Below, piece by piece: positions 45,156-53,201 of a stretch of DNA of 64,000 bases (positions are counted from its first letter, which is position 1; every line of letters starts with the position of its first letter). The translations under genes and the position numbers were made by a program. The stretch is from the NCBI RefSeq assembly GCF_000308295.2, contig NZ_HG326652.1, positions 2,390,818 through 2,454,817 on the forward strand, in the 5' to 3' direction. Source of the stretch: Afipia birgiae 34632 (GTDB lineage: Bacteria > Pseudomonadota > Alphaproteobacteria > Rhizobiales > Xanthobacteraceae). Below the pieces are notes generated by a model. It worked only from the letters and a program-made list of their open reading frames with translations, searched no databases and had not been told where the DNA came from.

Positions 45156-46256
45156 TTATGCCTTCTTCGCATTCCTGAATGCGCGCGCCATTGCAAACCA
45201 TAGCGGTTTTCTTTGGTTGGCATCATCAAACGGCAATGGCCGGGGAAGCCGCTCGGCCAATGGATTTTTCTTCTTCGCTGCGTCCGTATAGAAGGAATAG
45301 TTGTCCGAGAGCTCCCACGCGATCACCATCTTCACCGCGGGAATGCGCAACACAGTATTGAGGAACTTCTCGCCCGTTTCCGCGATCATCGCATCTCGGG
45401 TCGGGATATCATCCGGGAACGTGTCGTCGCGAACGTCAAATTCCGTGATATAGATATCGACCTTGCGCTCAGCCAGCGCATGCACGAAATCGGCAAAGCG
45501 CGATGCATCATGCGGGTAGCGCGGCTGAAGATGCCCCTGCAACCCGACTGCATGGAGCGGAACGCCTGCGTCCTTCAATTCGTCGACAAGACGCAGCAGA
45601 CCTTCGCGAACAGCCCTCCCGACATCGTCATCTCGTTCCGTCTGCGCTTCGTTCAGAACAAATTTAGTCTTCTTGTCCACAAGAGCCGCGCGCTCGAATG
45701 TCCTCCGGACATAGTCTGTTCCGAACGCATCATACCAGGGACCGAGCCGATACCCTCCGGGCGCCTTGTGCCCCGGCCAGAATGGCTCATTGACGATATC
45801 CCATGACTGGAGTTTTCCGGCGTAACGGCCAACGACCTCTTCGATATACCGATCGAAGAACATCCGCCGCTCTGTCGCATCCATGCTCTTCACCCACGCG
45901 GGAACCCACTCGTTCCAAATGAGGCAGTGACCGCGCATCGGAATTCTATTGCTTGCACAGAATTGGAGCAGACGGTCCGCACTCTCGAATCGTTTCGGAC
46001 CCGGCTGCGGCGCGATCGTGCCCATTTTCATGGCGACATCGGTCGTCACGATCCGCGTGTGTTTCGTATAGAGTTCGCGATACGCAAGGTCCTTGTCGAT
46101 TACAGGTCCTGCTGCGGCTCCGAACACGAATCCATTTGCAGCCGCAATTGCACCGAGACTCTCGTCACCGGCAGCAGATGCTGTGACGCCGCGCATTGCA
46201 ACTCCTGCGCCAGCAAGAACCGACATCACCCGTCGCCGCGAAATCTTCACATGCAT
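45156..46256 (-). CDS. GH10 family endo-glycanase (xylanase-like), exported
   Basis: A 366-residue glycoside hydrolase family 10 enzyme. The acid/base is E157 in WDIVNEPFW and the nucleophile E272 in IYITEFDVRDD; HCLIWNEWVPAWV and GVPLHAVGLQGHLQPR are also typical. The N-terminus MHVKISRRRVMSVLAGAGVA looks like a Tat signal peptide. I chose the ATG at 46256 because GGAG lies seven bases upstream; the frame extends 41 codons further. Family members cleave beta-1,4-xylan, but in this locus the enzyme more likely trims or releases the exopolysaccharide. It is the only gene of the export half on the minus strand. Confidence 0.9.
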   Translation of the reverse strand: MHVKISRRRVMSVLAGAGVAMRGVTASAAGDESLGAIAAANGFVFGAAAGPVIDKDLAYRELYTKHTRIVTTDVAMKMGTIAPQPGPKRFESADRLLQFCASNRIPMRGHCLIWNEWVPAWVKSMDATERRMFFDRYIEEVVGRYAGKLQSWDIVNEPFWPGHKAPGGYRLGPWYDAFGTDYVRRTFERAALVDKKTKFVLNEAQTERDDDVGRAVREGLLRLVDELKDAGVPLHAVGLQGHLQPRYPHDASRFADFVHALAERKVDIYITEFDVRDDTFPDDIPTRDAMIAETGEKFLNTVLRIPAVKMVIAWELSDNYSFYTDAAKKKNPLAERLPRPLPFDDANQRKPLWFAMARAFRNAKKA

Positions 46257-46461
46257 GGCAGATCTCCATTGCGAGAATGATTTTGTTTCATTCTCATTGC
46301 AGGTCGTGAGCATGACGCCATCCTTGCGACGCAATGGTGCGATTTCGTGACTGTCCTGTTCAAGAACGAGAAACTTCATGGCGTGGAGTTCCCGTCGCGT
46401 CGCAAATGACGTCAGTGTTTAGTCAAGTGTTACTCGACCACATCGTCATTGGGGAATCGAC
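46257..46461. promoter_or_regulatory. Divergent promoter region with two palindromes shared with other exopolysaccharide promoters
   Basis: TTGCGACGCAA (46324-46334, perfect) and TCGCGTCGCAAA (46395-46406; TTTGCGACGCGA on the other strand) lie between the GH10 gene and the WecG-like gene. The core matches the palindromes at 32802 and 35027-35056. A single regulator of the exopolysaccharide locus is a reasonable guess. Confidence 0.5.
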
Positions 46462-47256
46462 ATGATGGAATCGCAGACGCGCGAATCGCGCGATATGACC
46501 GTTGATGGCATCGTCATCAACATTCTCTCGATGTCGGATGCTGTCTCATCGATCGTGTCGGCGGCGCAAACCGGCGACAGCTTCACCGTTTGCACTTTGA
46601 ATCTCGATCATGTTGCGCAGCTACAACAGCGCCCCGACTTCCGTGCTGCCTATCGTCGCGCCCGCTTTGTCACTGCCGATGGCTTCCCGATCGTTGCGTT
46701 GGGACGACTCGCGGGTACGAAGATCAAACGGACGACAGGGGCCGATCTGGTTGAACCTCTTTGCGAGCAGGCCGGAAGCAAGAATATTCCCGTATATCTG
46801 CTCGGTTCCAATCGCCTGACGCTTCACAGAACGGCAAGACGTCTCACGAGCCGGTTCAAGGGACTTCAGATCGTCGGTTATTACGCGCCCGGCGGGAACT
46901 TCGATCCGTACTCGGATGAGGCTGACCGCGCGATTGACAGTATTCGCCAATCTGGCGCAAGACTTTGCTTCGTCGCCCTCGGCGCACCCCGACAGGAAAT
47001 TTTTTCCGCCCGGTGTCTCGACAGACTTCCAGGCGTCGGACTGCTCTGCATCGGCGCTGCTCTGGATTTCATCGCCCATACCCAGAACCGTGCACCACTC
47101 ATCACCCAGAAGATTGGCCTTGAGTGGGCATGGCGAATGCTGCGCGATCCGCGCCGACTGGCCCCCCGCTATGCGCGTTGCATGTCAATTGTTCCGCGCT
47201 TGGTCGCGCGCAGCATCCCGCAGATCGTAAACGCCCGGACAAGGAAAGCGGCATGA
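46462..47256 (+). CDS. WecG/TagA/CpsF-family glycosyltransferase
   Basis: A 264-residue GT26 glycosyltransferase with FTVCTLNLDHVAQLQQRPDF, the RFVTADGFPIV block, TTGADLVEPLCEQA, the VGYYAPGGNF turn and LCFVALGAPRQEIF. These enzymes transfer N-acetylmannosaminuronate, N-acetylmannosamine or glucose-type residues to lipid-linked acceptors. A GGGGAAT ribosome-binding site precedes the ATG. It is first in a four-gene unit with two GT4 enzymes and a secreted protein; its stop overlaps the next start. Confidence 0.92.
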   Translation: MMESQTRESRDMTVDGIVINILSMSDAVSSIVSAAQTGDSFTVCTLNLDHVAQLQQRPDFRAAYRRARFVTADGFPIVALGRLAGTKIKRTTGADLVEPLCEQAGSKNIPVYLLGSNRLTLHRTARRLTSRFKGLQIVGYYAPGGNFDPYSDEADRAIDSIRQSGARLCFVALGAPRQEIFSARCLDRLPGVGLLCIGAALDFIAHTQNRAPLITQKIGLEWAWRMLRDPRRLAPRYARCMSIVPRLVARSIPQIVNARTRKAA

Positions 47257-48530
47257 CATCCTCGGTTACACTGGCTCAGCGCGCCCGCAACGCTCACCAT
47301 GCACCCCAACGATACCAGATCTGCCTGGTTCACCCGTTTGATCCGCGCGGGGAGAAGGTCGGCGGCCTCGAAACCTACATTCGAGATTTCATCACATTCC
47401 ACCCCACCGATACCGATCTCCTTTTCATTGGCGTCGATTCAGTCGGAGATCTTGAACTCGGCGAGATTCATAAACTCAGCTTCAGGGGCCGGACGTTCGA
47501 TTTCCTTCCGATCCTGCGCTATTCGGATAGCCAGGCACGCGAAGCGGCACGCTCCATTGGCGCATCTCTCACCGGGCAATTTTTCGTAGCCCTCCTGCGC
47601 AACTTCGGTCTGGTGTCGAAACAGATTCGCTCAAGGCGGTGTTCAATTGACTTGCGCCGGGTAGAATTTTCGTGGCTGCCGGCTATCCTTCGCCTCCCGT
47701 TTATTCAGATGCTTCACGGCGAAGGCGTCCCGAAACTGCAGATGGACTCTCTGCTGCGCAGATACTCGTTTGTTCACAACGCGGGCGAACGCTTCGCCAT
47801 GGCAACCAGTGCAAAATTTCTTTGCGTGAACCCGTACATCACCGAACGGCTTCAGAAGGAGTATCCTCGGCAAAGAGACAAGATCGATACTCTGTGGACC
47901 TGGGTCAACACCGAGATTTTCCAGCCGCGCGCCCTGTCCCGCGACACCGCGCCATTCCGAATCGTTTTTGCGGGACGTCTCGACGAATTCAAGGACCCGC
48001 CCCTGATGTTTCAGACGATCCACCGTTTGCGTCAGTTGATGCAGGACAAGGTGGAATTTCACTACATCGGGACCAGCGATCCGCACCGGTACTCTGAATT
48101 CGCGGCGATCGAGGCAATTACGGTCCGTCACGGATTCAAGGACGCGGTTGGAATGGCCGAAACCCTGGGATCTGCTCACGCCGGCATCCTGACATCTGAG
48201 TTCGAAGGGATGCCTCGGTTTGTCCTCGAGACACTGGCGGTCGGACGCCCTGTTGTCGCCACGCACCTGCCGCAGCTCGAAGCCGTCGTTCGGGACGGCG
48301 AATCTGGATATCTGGTTCCGCGGAGCGATTCGAGAGCCGACATGGTGGAGCGACTGGTGCATCGGTTCATCAATGTTCGCGATGCAATCGCCCACGGCGA
48401 TTTGGATCCATCACGGATCGCGGTCAGTATCCAGATGTTCACGCCAGGCACCCAACTCGCGCGTGTCTTCCGCTATCACCAGGAAATCCAGAACACACGC
48501 GGCCTGATAATCAACCCGCTCTCCCATTGA
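47253..48530 (+). CDS. Glycosyltransferase family 4 (GT-B)
   Basis: A 425-residue GT-B glycosyltransferase. The N-terminal domain opens ICLVHPFDPRGEKVGGLETY, the C-terminal one has IVFAGRLDEFKDPPLMFQTI and the donor site GILTSEFEGMPRFVLETLAVGRP (Glu-x7-Glu type). I chose the ATG at 47253, overlapping the preceding stop; the open frame upstream lies within the WecG-like gene. It adds a sugar to the exopolysaccharide repeat. Confidence 0.88.
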   Translation: MTSSVTLAQRARNAHHAPQRYQICLVHPFDPRGEKVGGLETYIRDFITFHPTDTDLLFIGVDSVGDLELGEIHKLSFRGRTFDFLPILRYSDSQAREAARSIGASLTGQFFVALLRNFGLVSKQIRSRRCSIDLRRVEFSWLPAILRLPFIQMLHGEGVPKLQMDSLLRRYSFVHNAGERFAMATSAKFLCVNPYITERLQKEYPRQRDKIDTLWTWVNTEIFQPRALSRDTAPFRIVFAGRLDEFKDPPLMFQTIHRLRQLMQDKVEFHYIGTSDPHRYSEFAAIEAITVRHGFKDAVGMAETLGSAHAGILTSEFEGMPRFVLETLAVGRPVVATHLPQLEAVVRDGESGYLVPRSDSRADMVERLVHRFINVRDAIAHGDLDPSRIAVSIQMFTPGTQLARVFRYHQEIQNTRGLIINPLSH

Positions 48531-48542
48531 GGACGCGCCGCC

Positions 48543-49781
48543 ATGAACATTCTCATGCTGACAAGCGAATTTGCACCTGCGACCGGCGGCATCGGTACCT
48601 ATGCGAAGGAAATCGCGATAGCTGCCACCGATCTTGGCGCACGTGTTACCGTTGTCGCCCCCGACTACTCCGCAAGCTCTCTCGATGAAGACAAATCGCT
48701 TCCATTTCAGCTTCATCGATTTCACGGCGGACTTCATTCCATGCGGGATCTCCCCTCAAAGATTCTTCTCGCGCGCAGTCAGGTCCGGGTCGAGGACTAC
48801 GATGTCATCCATGCGGCCGATTGGCCGTTTTTTATTCCACTGGCGTTGTCGCGTCACCGGACTCAGGCGCGCCTGCTGATGACGGTTCACGGCACGGAGA
48901 TCAACGAAACCCAGACACCGCTCAAGAGACTTGCGATCCAGGCCGCCGGCGTCTTCGGCCCACGCGTCGAGGTTGCCGCCAACAGCCGGTTTACACGCGA
49001 GCTTTTCCGCGAACGCTTCTCGATTGAAAGCGAACGCGTTGTCGCAATCCCGCTCGGCGTATCGGATTTCTGGTTTGGTCCACGAAAGAGCCGCAAGGCG
49101 ACGCGAAGAGCCTACGGCGTCGATGCGGACAAGATCGTGATGGTCACCGTTGCCCGCCTCACCCGGCGGAAGGGACATCTGAAGACACTCGCGGCGTTAG
49201 CGATCCTACCGGATGAACTGCGCAAACGAATCGCATGGCTTGTGATCGGCCCTAACGGCGAGGCCGATTTCGTCGAAGAGTTTCGCGATATGGTCGATAC
49301 GACCGATTGCGAAATTCATCTGCTCGGATCACTGCCGAATGAACAAATCCGCGATATTTACGGAGCCAGCGATTTCTTCTGTCTGACCGGCATCCCGGAA
49401 TCGTCGGGACGCGTGGAAGGCTTTGGTCTGGTCTATCTCGAAGCTGGAGCAGGCGGCCTCCCCAGCGTCGCGACGGCCGTGGGCGGAGTTCCCGATGCCG
49501 TTCTGGCCGACGAGACCGGCTTGCTCGTTGAGCCTGATGTTAAAGCTATTGCGCAAGCCATCACGGAAATCGTCGAAGACAGCAATACGCGATCGATTCT
49601 GGCAGCGGGCGCCGCCGCGCATGCTCGCGCGCTATCGTGGGAACGATGTGCTGCGGAGACCTACCGCCTGCCGCGGGCCAGCGAACGAAAGAGTGCCAAG
49701 ACCGTGGACAATTCTCCAGCACGGGATCAGGCGAACCCCGGCGATGTCGTACAGCGCGCAGCGACCGCGGGCCGTAGATGA
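48543..49781 (+). CDS. Glycosyltransferase family 4 (GT-B)
   Basis: A 412-residue GT-B glycosyltransferase: MNILMLTSEFAPATGGIGTY at the N-terminus (acceptor/glycine loop), MVTVARLTRRKGHLKTLAAL in the donor domain and the SSGRVEGFGLVYLEAGAGGL donor-binding motif. It is 12 bases downstream of another GT4 and coupled to the secreted protein that follows. Donor sugar unknown. Confidence 0.88.
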   Translation: MNILMLTSEFAPATGGIGTYAKEIAIAATDLGARVTVVAPDYSASSLDEDKSLPFQLHRFHGGLHSMRDLPSKILLARSQVRVEDYDVIHAADWPFFIPLALSRHRTQARLLMTVHGTEINETQTPLKRLAIQAAGVFGPRVEVAANSRFTRELFRERFSIESERVVAIPLGVSDFWFGPRKSRKATRRAYGVDADKIVMVTVARLTRRKGHLKTLAALAILPDELRKRIAWLVIGPNGEADFVEEFRDMVDTTDCEIHLLGSLPNEQIRDIYGASDFFCLTGIPESSGRVEGFGLVYLEAGAGGLPSVATAVGGVPDAVLADETGLLVEPDVKAIAQAITEIVEDSNTRSILAAGAAAHARALSWERCAAETYRLPRASERKSAKTVDNSPARDQANPGDVVQRAATAGRR

Positions 49782-50194
49782 TGAGAGCCTTCGCCGTGGG
49801 GGTCCTTTTGACGTTGATGGCAGGGAGTTCTGCGCAGGCCGAGAGTTGCACCAAAAGCCGCGATCATCTGCTTAGCGGTCTTGGCGGCGACCTCATGCAG
49901 CAGCCGCAGGCCTATCAGGGACTGTTCAAGATTTGTCTGGCGACCATCTCCATGTCGAACGTCAAGGATGCCTTCGTCCTCAGGGATGGCGGGATCGCGG
50001 TCATCCCGAAACAGGATAATGTGGCGGCGACGGCCGCGACGCTCTCGACATTCTGCGATGCATATCCGCGCGGCACGCTTCGGTTTCTCAGCCGGAAGGA
50101 TTTACTCCAAGCGAATTCCGTCGCCCACATCGTAAGGATGTCGTCCACATCGGCGACGCCATGCCGCAAAATAAAGGGCAACTCATTGTCTTGA
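49778..50194 (+). CDS. Small secreted protein of the exopolysaccharide locus
   Basis: A 138-residue protein with a clear signal peptide (cleavage after about SSAQA, residue 21) and four cysteines in the mature part (ESCTK, KICLA, TFCDA, TPCRK) that could form two disulfides in the periplasm. No family recognised with confidence. The ATG overlaps the preceding GT stop, so it is made with the polysaccharide enzymes. It is the last gene of the locus. Confidence 0.72.
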   Translation: MMRAFAVGVLLTLMAGSSAQAESCTKSRDHLLSGLGGDLMQQPQAYQGLFKICLATISMSNVKDAFVLRDGGIAVIPKQDNVAATAATLSTFCDAYPRGTLRFLSRKDLLQANSVAHIVRMSSTSATPCRKIKGNSLS

Positions 50195-50289
50195 GAGGTT
50201 CGGGTCAATCCCCGATCGTTCTCCCCGGGCCAAGGAATCGCACCGAACAGGGAGCCCGTTGACTCAGACCAACACCTTCGGCCGCAGCG

Positions 50290-51108
50290 TCAAGACTTCG
50301 TCCGATGCTTCGCTGCCAGCTTCTGTTCTCCCTTCTTTCCCGCGTCGCGCGGCATTTCGGCAAGCCCCAGCAGGCGGGCCGTCAACACCAGCATCTGATC
50401 GACCGCCTCTTCCGGAGTTCGCTTTCCTTCGGGATTGTACCAATAGGCAGCTCTATCCCATTGATTCATGACGGACAGCGTCACAAACATGGGATCGACG
50501 ATGTCACCCGAACCGACGATCTCACTCACAAGATCATGAATCCTGTAGCGATAATCGTCGAGCCGCTTGTCAAAATGCTTTCGCTCCTTTTCAGGAAGAA
50601 ACATTCTGCCAAACTTCGGATCGATCAGACGATCGTTTGCCCGGGCGATAACCCTGTGGCGTATCTTGTAGTCCACATGACGTCGCGCAATTTCAATCAG
50701 ACGTTCGCGGCGGGGCGTTGAATCGATCTCTCGCAAAACATACGAGAAGAAATCGTTCATTCCGAACTCAATCGCCTCAACGAGCAAGGCCTCCTTTGAA
50801 GAATAGTAATTGTAGAGAGTGGGCGCCTTCAGGCCGACCGCGCTTGCAATCGTTCGCATGCTGCAGGTTTCGTAGCCTCGCTCGGCAAACAACGCGATAG
50901 CCGTCAGGAGTATCTGCCCCCGCATCCGGCCGACCGACGCCTCCTGCCGTTCGACGATCGTTCCTTCGTCGATAGCTTGGCCAAGGTAGCTGAGAGCGGC
51001 CGCGTCCTGCGGGACTCGGGCTCCTGTTCGAGTACGCTTCATCCCTGCCCGGCTCATGGACTGCCCGCTCCGTGCATCGCGCAGTTGATGCTGCCGCGAT
51101 CTAATCAT
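50290..51108 (-). CDS. TetR-family transcriptional regulator
   Basis: A TetR regulator of up to 272 residues, with the N-terminal helix-turn-helix ILLTAIALFAERGYETCSMRT followed by IASAVGLKAPTLYNYYSSKEALL. The C-terminal ligand domain contains MFVTLSVMNQWDRAAYWYNP, as in the FadR/KstR-like group. The N-terminus is unusually long (about 45 residues before the DNA-binding domain); an alternative start is the ATG at 51057. It is divergent from the LctP gene, which it probably regulates. Confidence 0.85.
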   Translation of the reverse strand: MIRSRQHQLRDARSGQSMSRAGMKRTRTGARVPQDAAALSYLGQAIDEGTIVERQEASVGRMRGQILLTAIALFAERGYETCSMRTIASAVGLKAPTLYNYYSSKEALLVEAIEFGMNDFFSYVLREIDSTPRRERLIEIARRHVDYKIRHRVIARANDRLIDPKFGRMFLPEKERKHFDKRLDDYRYRIHDLVSEIVGSGDIVDPMFVTLSVMNQWDRAAYWYNPEGKRTPEEAVDQMLVLTARLLGLAEMPRDAGKKGEQKLAAKHRTKS

Positions 51109-51310
51109 CGCCGATGCGTGTCACAACAATCTGCAGAGATTTTTTTGCGCATGGCAGAGAATCAATCACTCTTGATTTGAATCAACCCGTGCAGCGCGGC
51201 ACGCTGGTTTACGCAGGTGTAGGTGGCGTCGCTTGAAGACGGGTGTTCCGAGCTCTGCGAGATCGCCAAGAAAAAACAAATCTTCACACTCGAAAGAAGA
51301 AGCGAAAGAT

Positions 51311-52942
51311 ATGCAAATACCCGTCGACTTCCTGCATTGGTTTCTGGCGTTCCTGCCGATTGTTGCCTTGGCATTCCTGCTGATTCAACTGCGCTGGACC
51401 GCTCAACAGGCTGGTGCAGCAGGAATCTTTATCGCTGCCGCCGTCGCCTTCTTCATCTTCAAGGCACCGCTGGAGACGCTTGCCGTCGCCGGCGCGAAAG
51501 GTGTGTGGGATGCGATGTTCATTCTTCTAGTCATCTGGCCCGCCCTTCTGCTTTATCAGATCATGAATCAAGCCGGCGGCTACGACGCGTTGCGCCAAGG
51601 CATCACCCGCATGAGCCGCAACGAGCTGTTCATCATTGTTGCCCTCGGCTGGGTCTTTGCTTCGTTCCTTCAGGGCATCGACGGGTTTGGAACGCCGATT
51701 GCTGTCGTCGCACCATTACTTGTCGCTTTTGGCGTACGGCCGATCTACGCGGTGGCTATCCCGATCATCGCGCATATCTGGGCGAAATTCTTTGGAACAC
51801 TTGGCGTCGGCTGGCTCGCCACCTTGCAGGTTGTCGACCTGGACGAAGCCACGACTATCGCCACTGCTTACCAATCGGGACTGCTCATCATCATTCAGGC
51901 CGTCCTGGGCGGTTTCACCGTCGTCTGGCTGTACGGACGCTGGCCCGCCATCCGTCACGCCTGGCCGCTGGTGCTGATCATCGCCGCTATCCAGGGCGTC
52001 GGTCAGATAATCGTCGCGTTGATGGATCCGGTGTTGGCGGCCTTCATCCCCGCCACAGCGGCGATGCTCGCGCTTTATCCGCTGTCGCGCTGGCCGCGGT
52101 ACGCGAATCCGGCGAACGATATCGTCGATCGTCCGGCAATGCTTGCAAGTCATGCCGGAGACTATGCCGATAAGGCCCCGCCAATGGGTCTGGGTATGTC
52201 GTTCTTTCCGTACATCCTGCTGACCGTCTTGGCCTTGGGCACTTCAATGATTGATCCGATCAAGAATGCACTCGGCAGCTTCACCTTCGGCTTTCCCTTT
52301 CCGAAAGTCACGACCGGTTATGGCATCACCAATGCTGCAGCCACGCCATACTCGGCGCTCGCGCCGCTGACACATCCCGGCGCCAGCCTCATCGTCACGG
52401 CTCTCGTGACGTGGGGCCTCTATAAGGCACGCGGTTACTACAATGCCTGGGCCATAACAGCCAAGGCAAAGCAAAAGGGCGTTTTGCGGGGATTGTTCGA
52501 AAGCGCCGTTCCTGCATCTGTCCCGATTCTCGCCTTTCTCGTCATGGCGGGACTGATGAATCATTCGGGTCAGAACGAAACGCTGGCGCTTGGAATTTCC
52601 GCCATTGCCCCCGCCTACGCCTTCGCGTTCCTGTCAAACGGCATTGGTGTCATCGGCGCCTTCACGACCTCGAGCAGCACCTCGTCCAACGTGTTGTTCT
52701 CCGACCTGCAGGTCACGCTGGCGCGGCTGAAGGGGCTCCCCGAAGCAACCATTCTCGCCGCGCAAAGCGCCGGCGGGGCGATCGGCAACGCCATTGCGCC
52801 GGCCAACGTGGTGATGGGAGCCAGCACGGCCGGCATCAGCGGGCAGGAAGGCGCCATTCTTCGCAAGACGTTACCCTGGACGCTTGCCGCATTTCTCCTG
52901 ACCGGCGCGGCAACCGTCCTGCTCGTGCTCCTCGCGAAGTAA
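51311..52942 (+). CDS. LctP-family L-lactate/glycolate-type permease
   Basis: A 543-residue, 12-14 helix transporter of the lactate permease family, with the family-typical FLQGIDGFGTPIAVVAPLLV and AHIWAKFFGTLGVGW blocks, SNGIGVIGAFTTSSSTSSNV and AQSAGGAIGNAIAPANVVMG. The family imports 2-hydroxy monocarboxylates such as lactate and glycolate by proton symport. I chose the ATG at 51311 (MQIPVDFLHWF), where homology begins. It leads an operon with a small membrane protein and a gamma-glutamyltransferase-family hydrolase, so the substrate may be an amide or related analogue. Confidence 0.9.
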   Translation: MQIPVDFLHWFLAFLPIVALAFLLIQLRWTAQQAGAAGIFIAAAVAFFIFKAPLETLAVAGAKGVWDAMFILLVIWPALLLYQIMNQAGGYDALRQGITRMSRNELFIIVALGWVFASFLQGIDGFGTPIAVVAPLLVAFGVRPIYAVAIPIIAHIWAKFFGTLGVGWLATLQVVDLDEATTIATAYQSGLLIIIQAVLGGFTVVWLYGRWPAIRHAWPLVLIIAAIQGVGQIIVALMDPVLAAFIPATAAMLALYPLSRWPRYANPANDIVDRPAMLASHAGDYADKAPPMGLGMSFFPYILLTVLALGTSMIDPIKNALGSFTFGFPFPKVTTGYGITNAAATPYSALAPLTHPGASLIVTALVTWGLYKARGYYNAWAITAKAKQKGVLRGLFESAVPASVPILAFLVMAGLMNHSGQNETLALGISAIAPAYAFAFLSNGIGVIGAFTTSSSTSSNVLFSDLQVTLARLKGLPEATILAAQSAGGAIGNAIAPANVVMGASTAGISGQEGAILRKTLPWTLAAFLLTGAATVLLVLLAK

Positions 52943-52954
52943 CAGGAGTCTACC

Positions 52955-53182
52955 ATGATTGCCTTGCTAAAAAACCCGCTGGCCTACCTCAGCACGTCGT
53001 TCGTCCTGTTCTTGATGGCGCTTCCGCTCATCAGCATTGGAACGACCAGCGGCCCCCGCCTCCTCCTGTGGATTGGCCTCGTCGCGCTCTGCGTCGGCGG
53101 TCTCATTCCGCCCGTACAGCGGCTGCTTTTCGCACCCAAGCAACCGCCTGCTGCAAAGCCCGACAACGAGAGTGCGAACTGA
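52955..53182 (+). CDS. Small two-helix membrane protein
   Basis: A 75-residue protein with two hydrophobic segments (about residues 8-30 and 36-57) and a hydrophilic proline/lysine tail. No family recognised. It starts 12 bases after the permease stop with AGGAG upstream and ends 19 bases before the hydrolase gene, so it is in the same operon. It may be an accessory subunit of the permease. Confidence 0.7.
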   Translation: MIALLKNPLAYLSTSFVLFLMALPLISIGTTSGPRLLLWIGLVALCVGGLIPPVQRLLFAPKQPPAAKPDNESAN

Positions 53183-53201
53183 AACGGAAAGAAGGTTAGC
53201 T

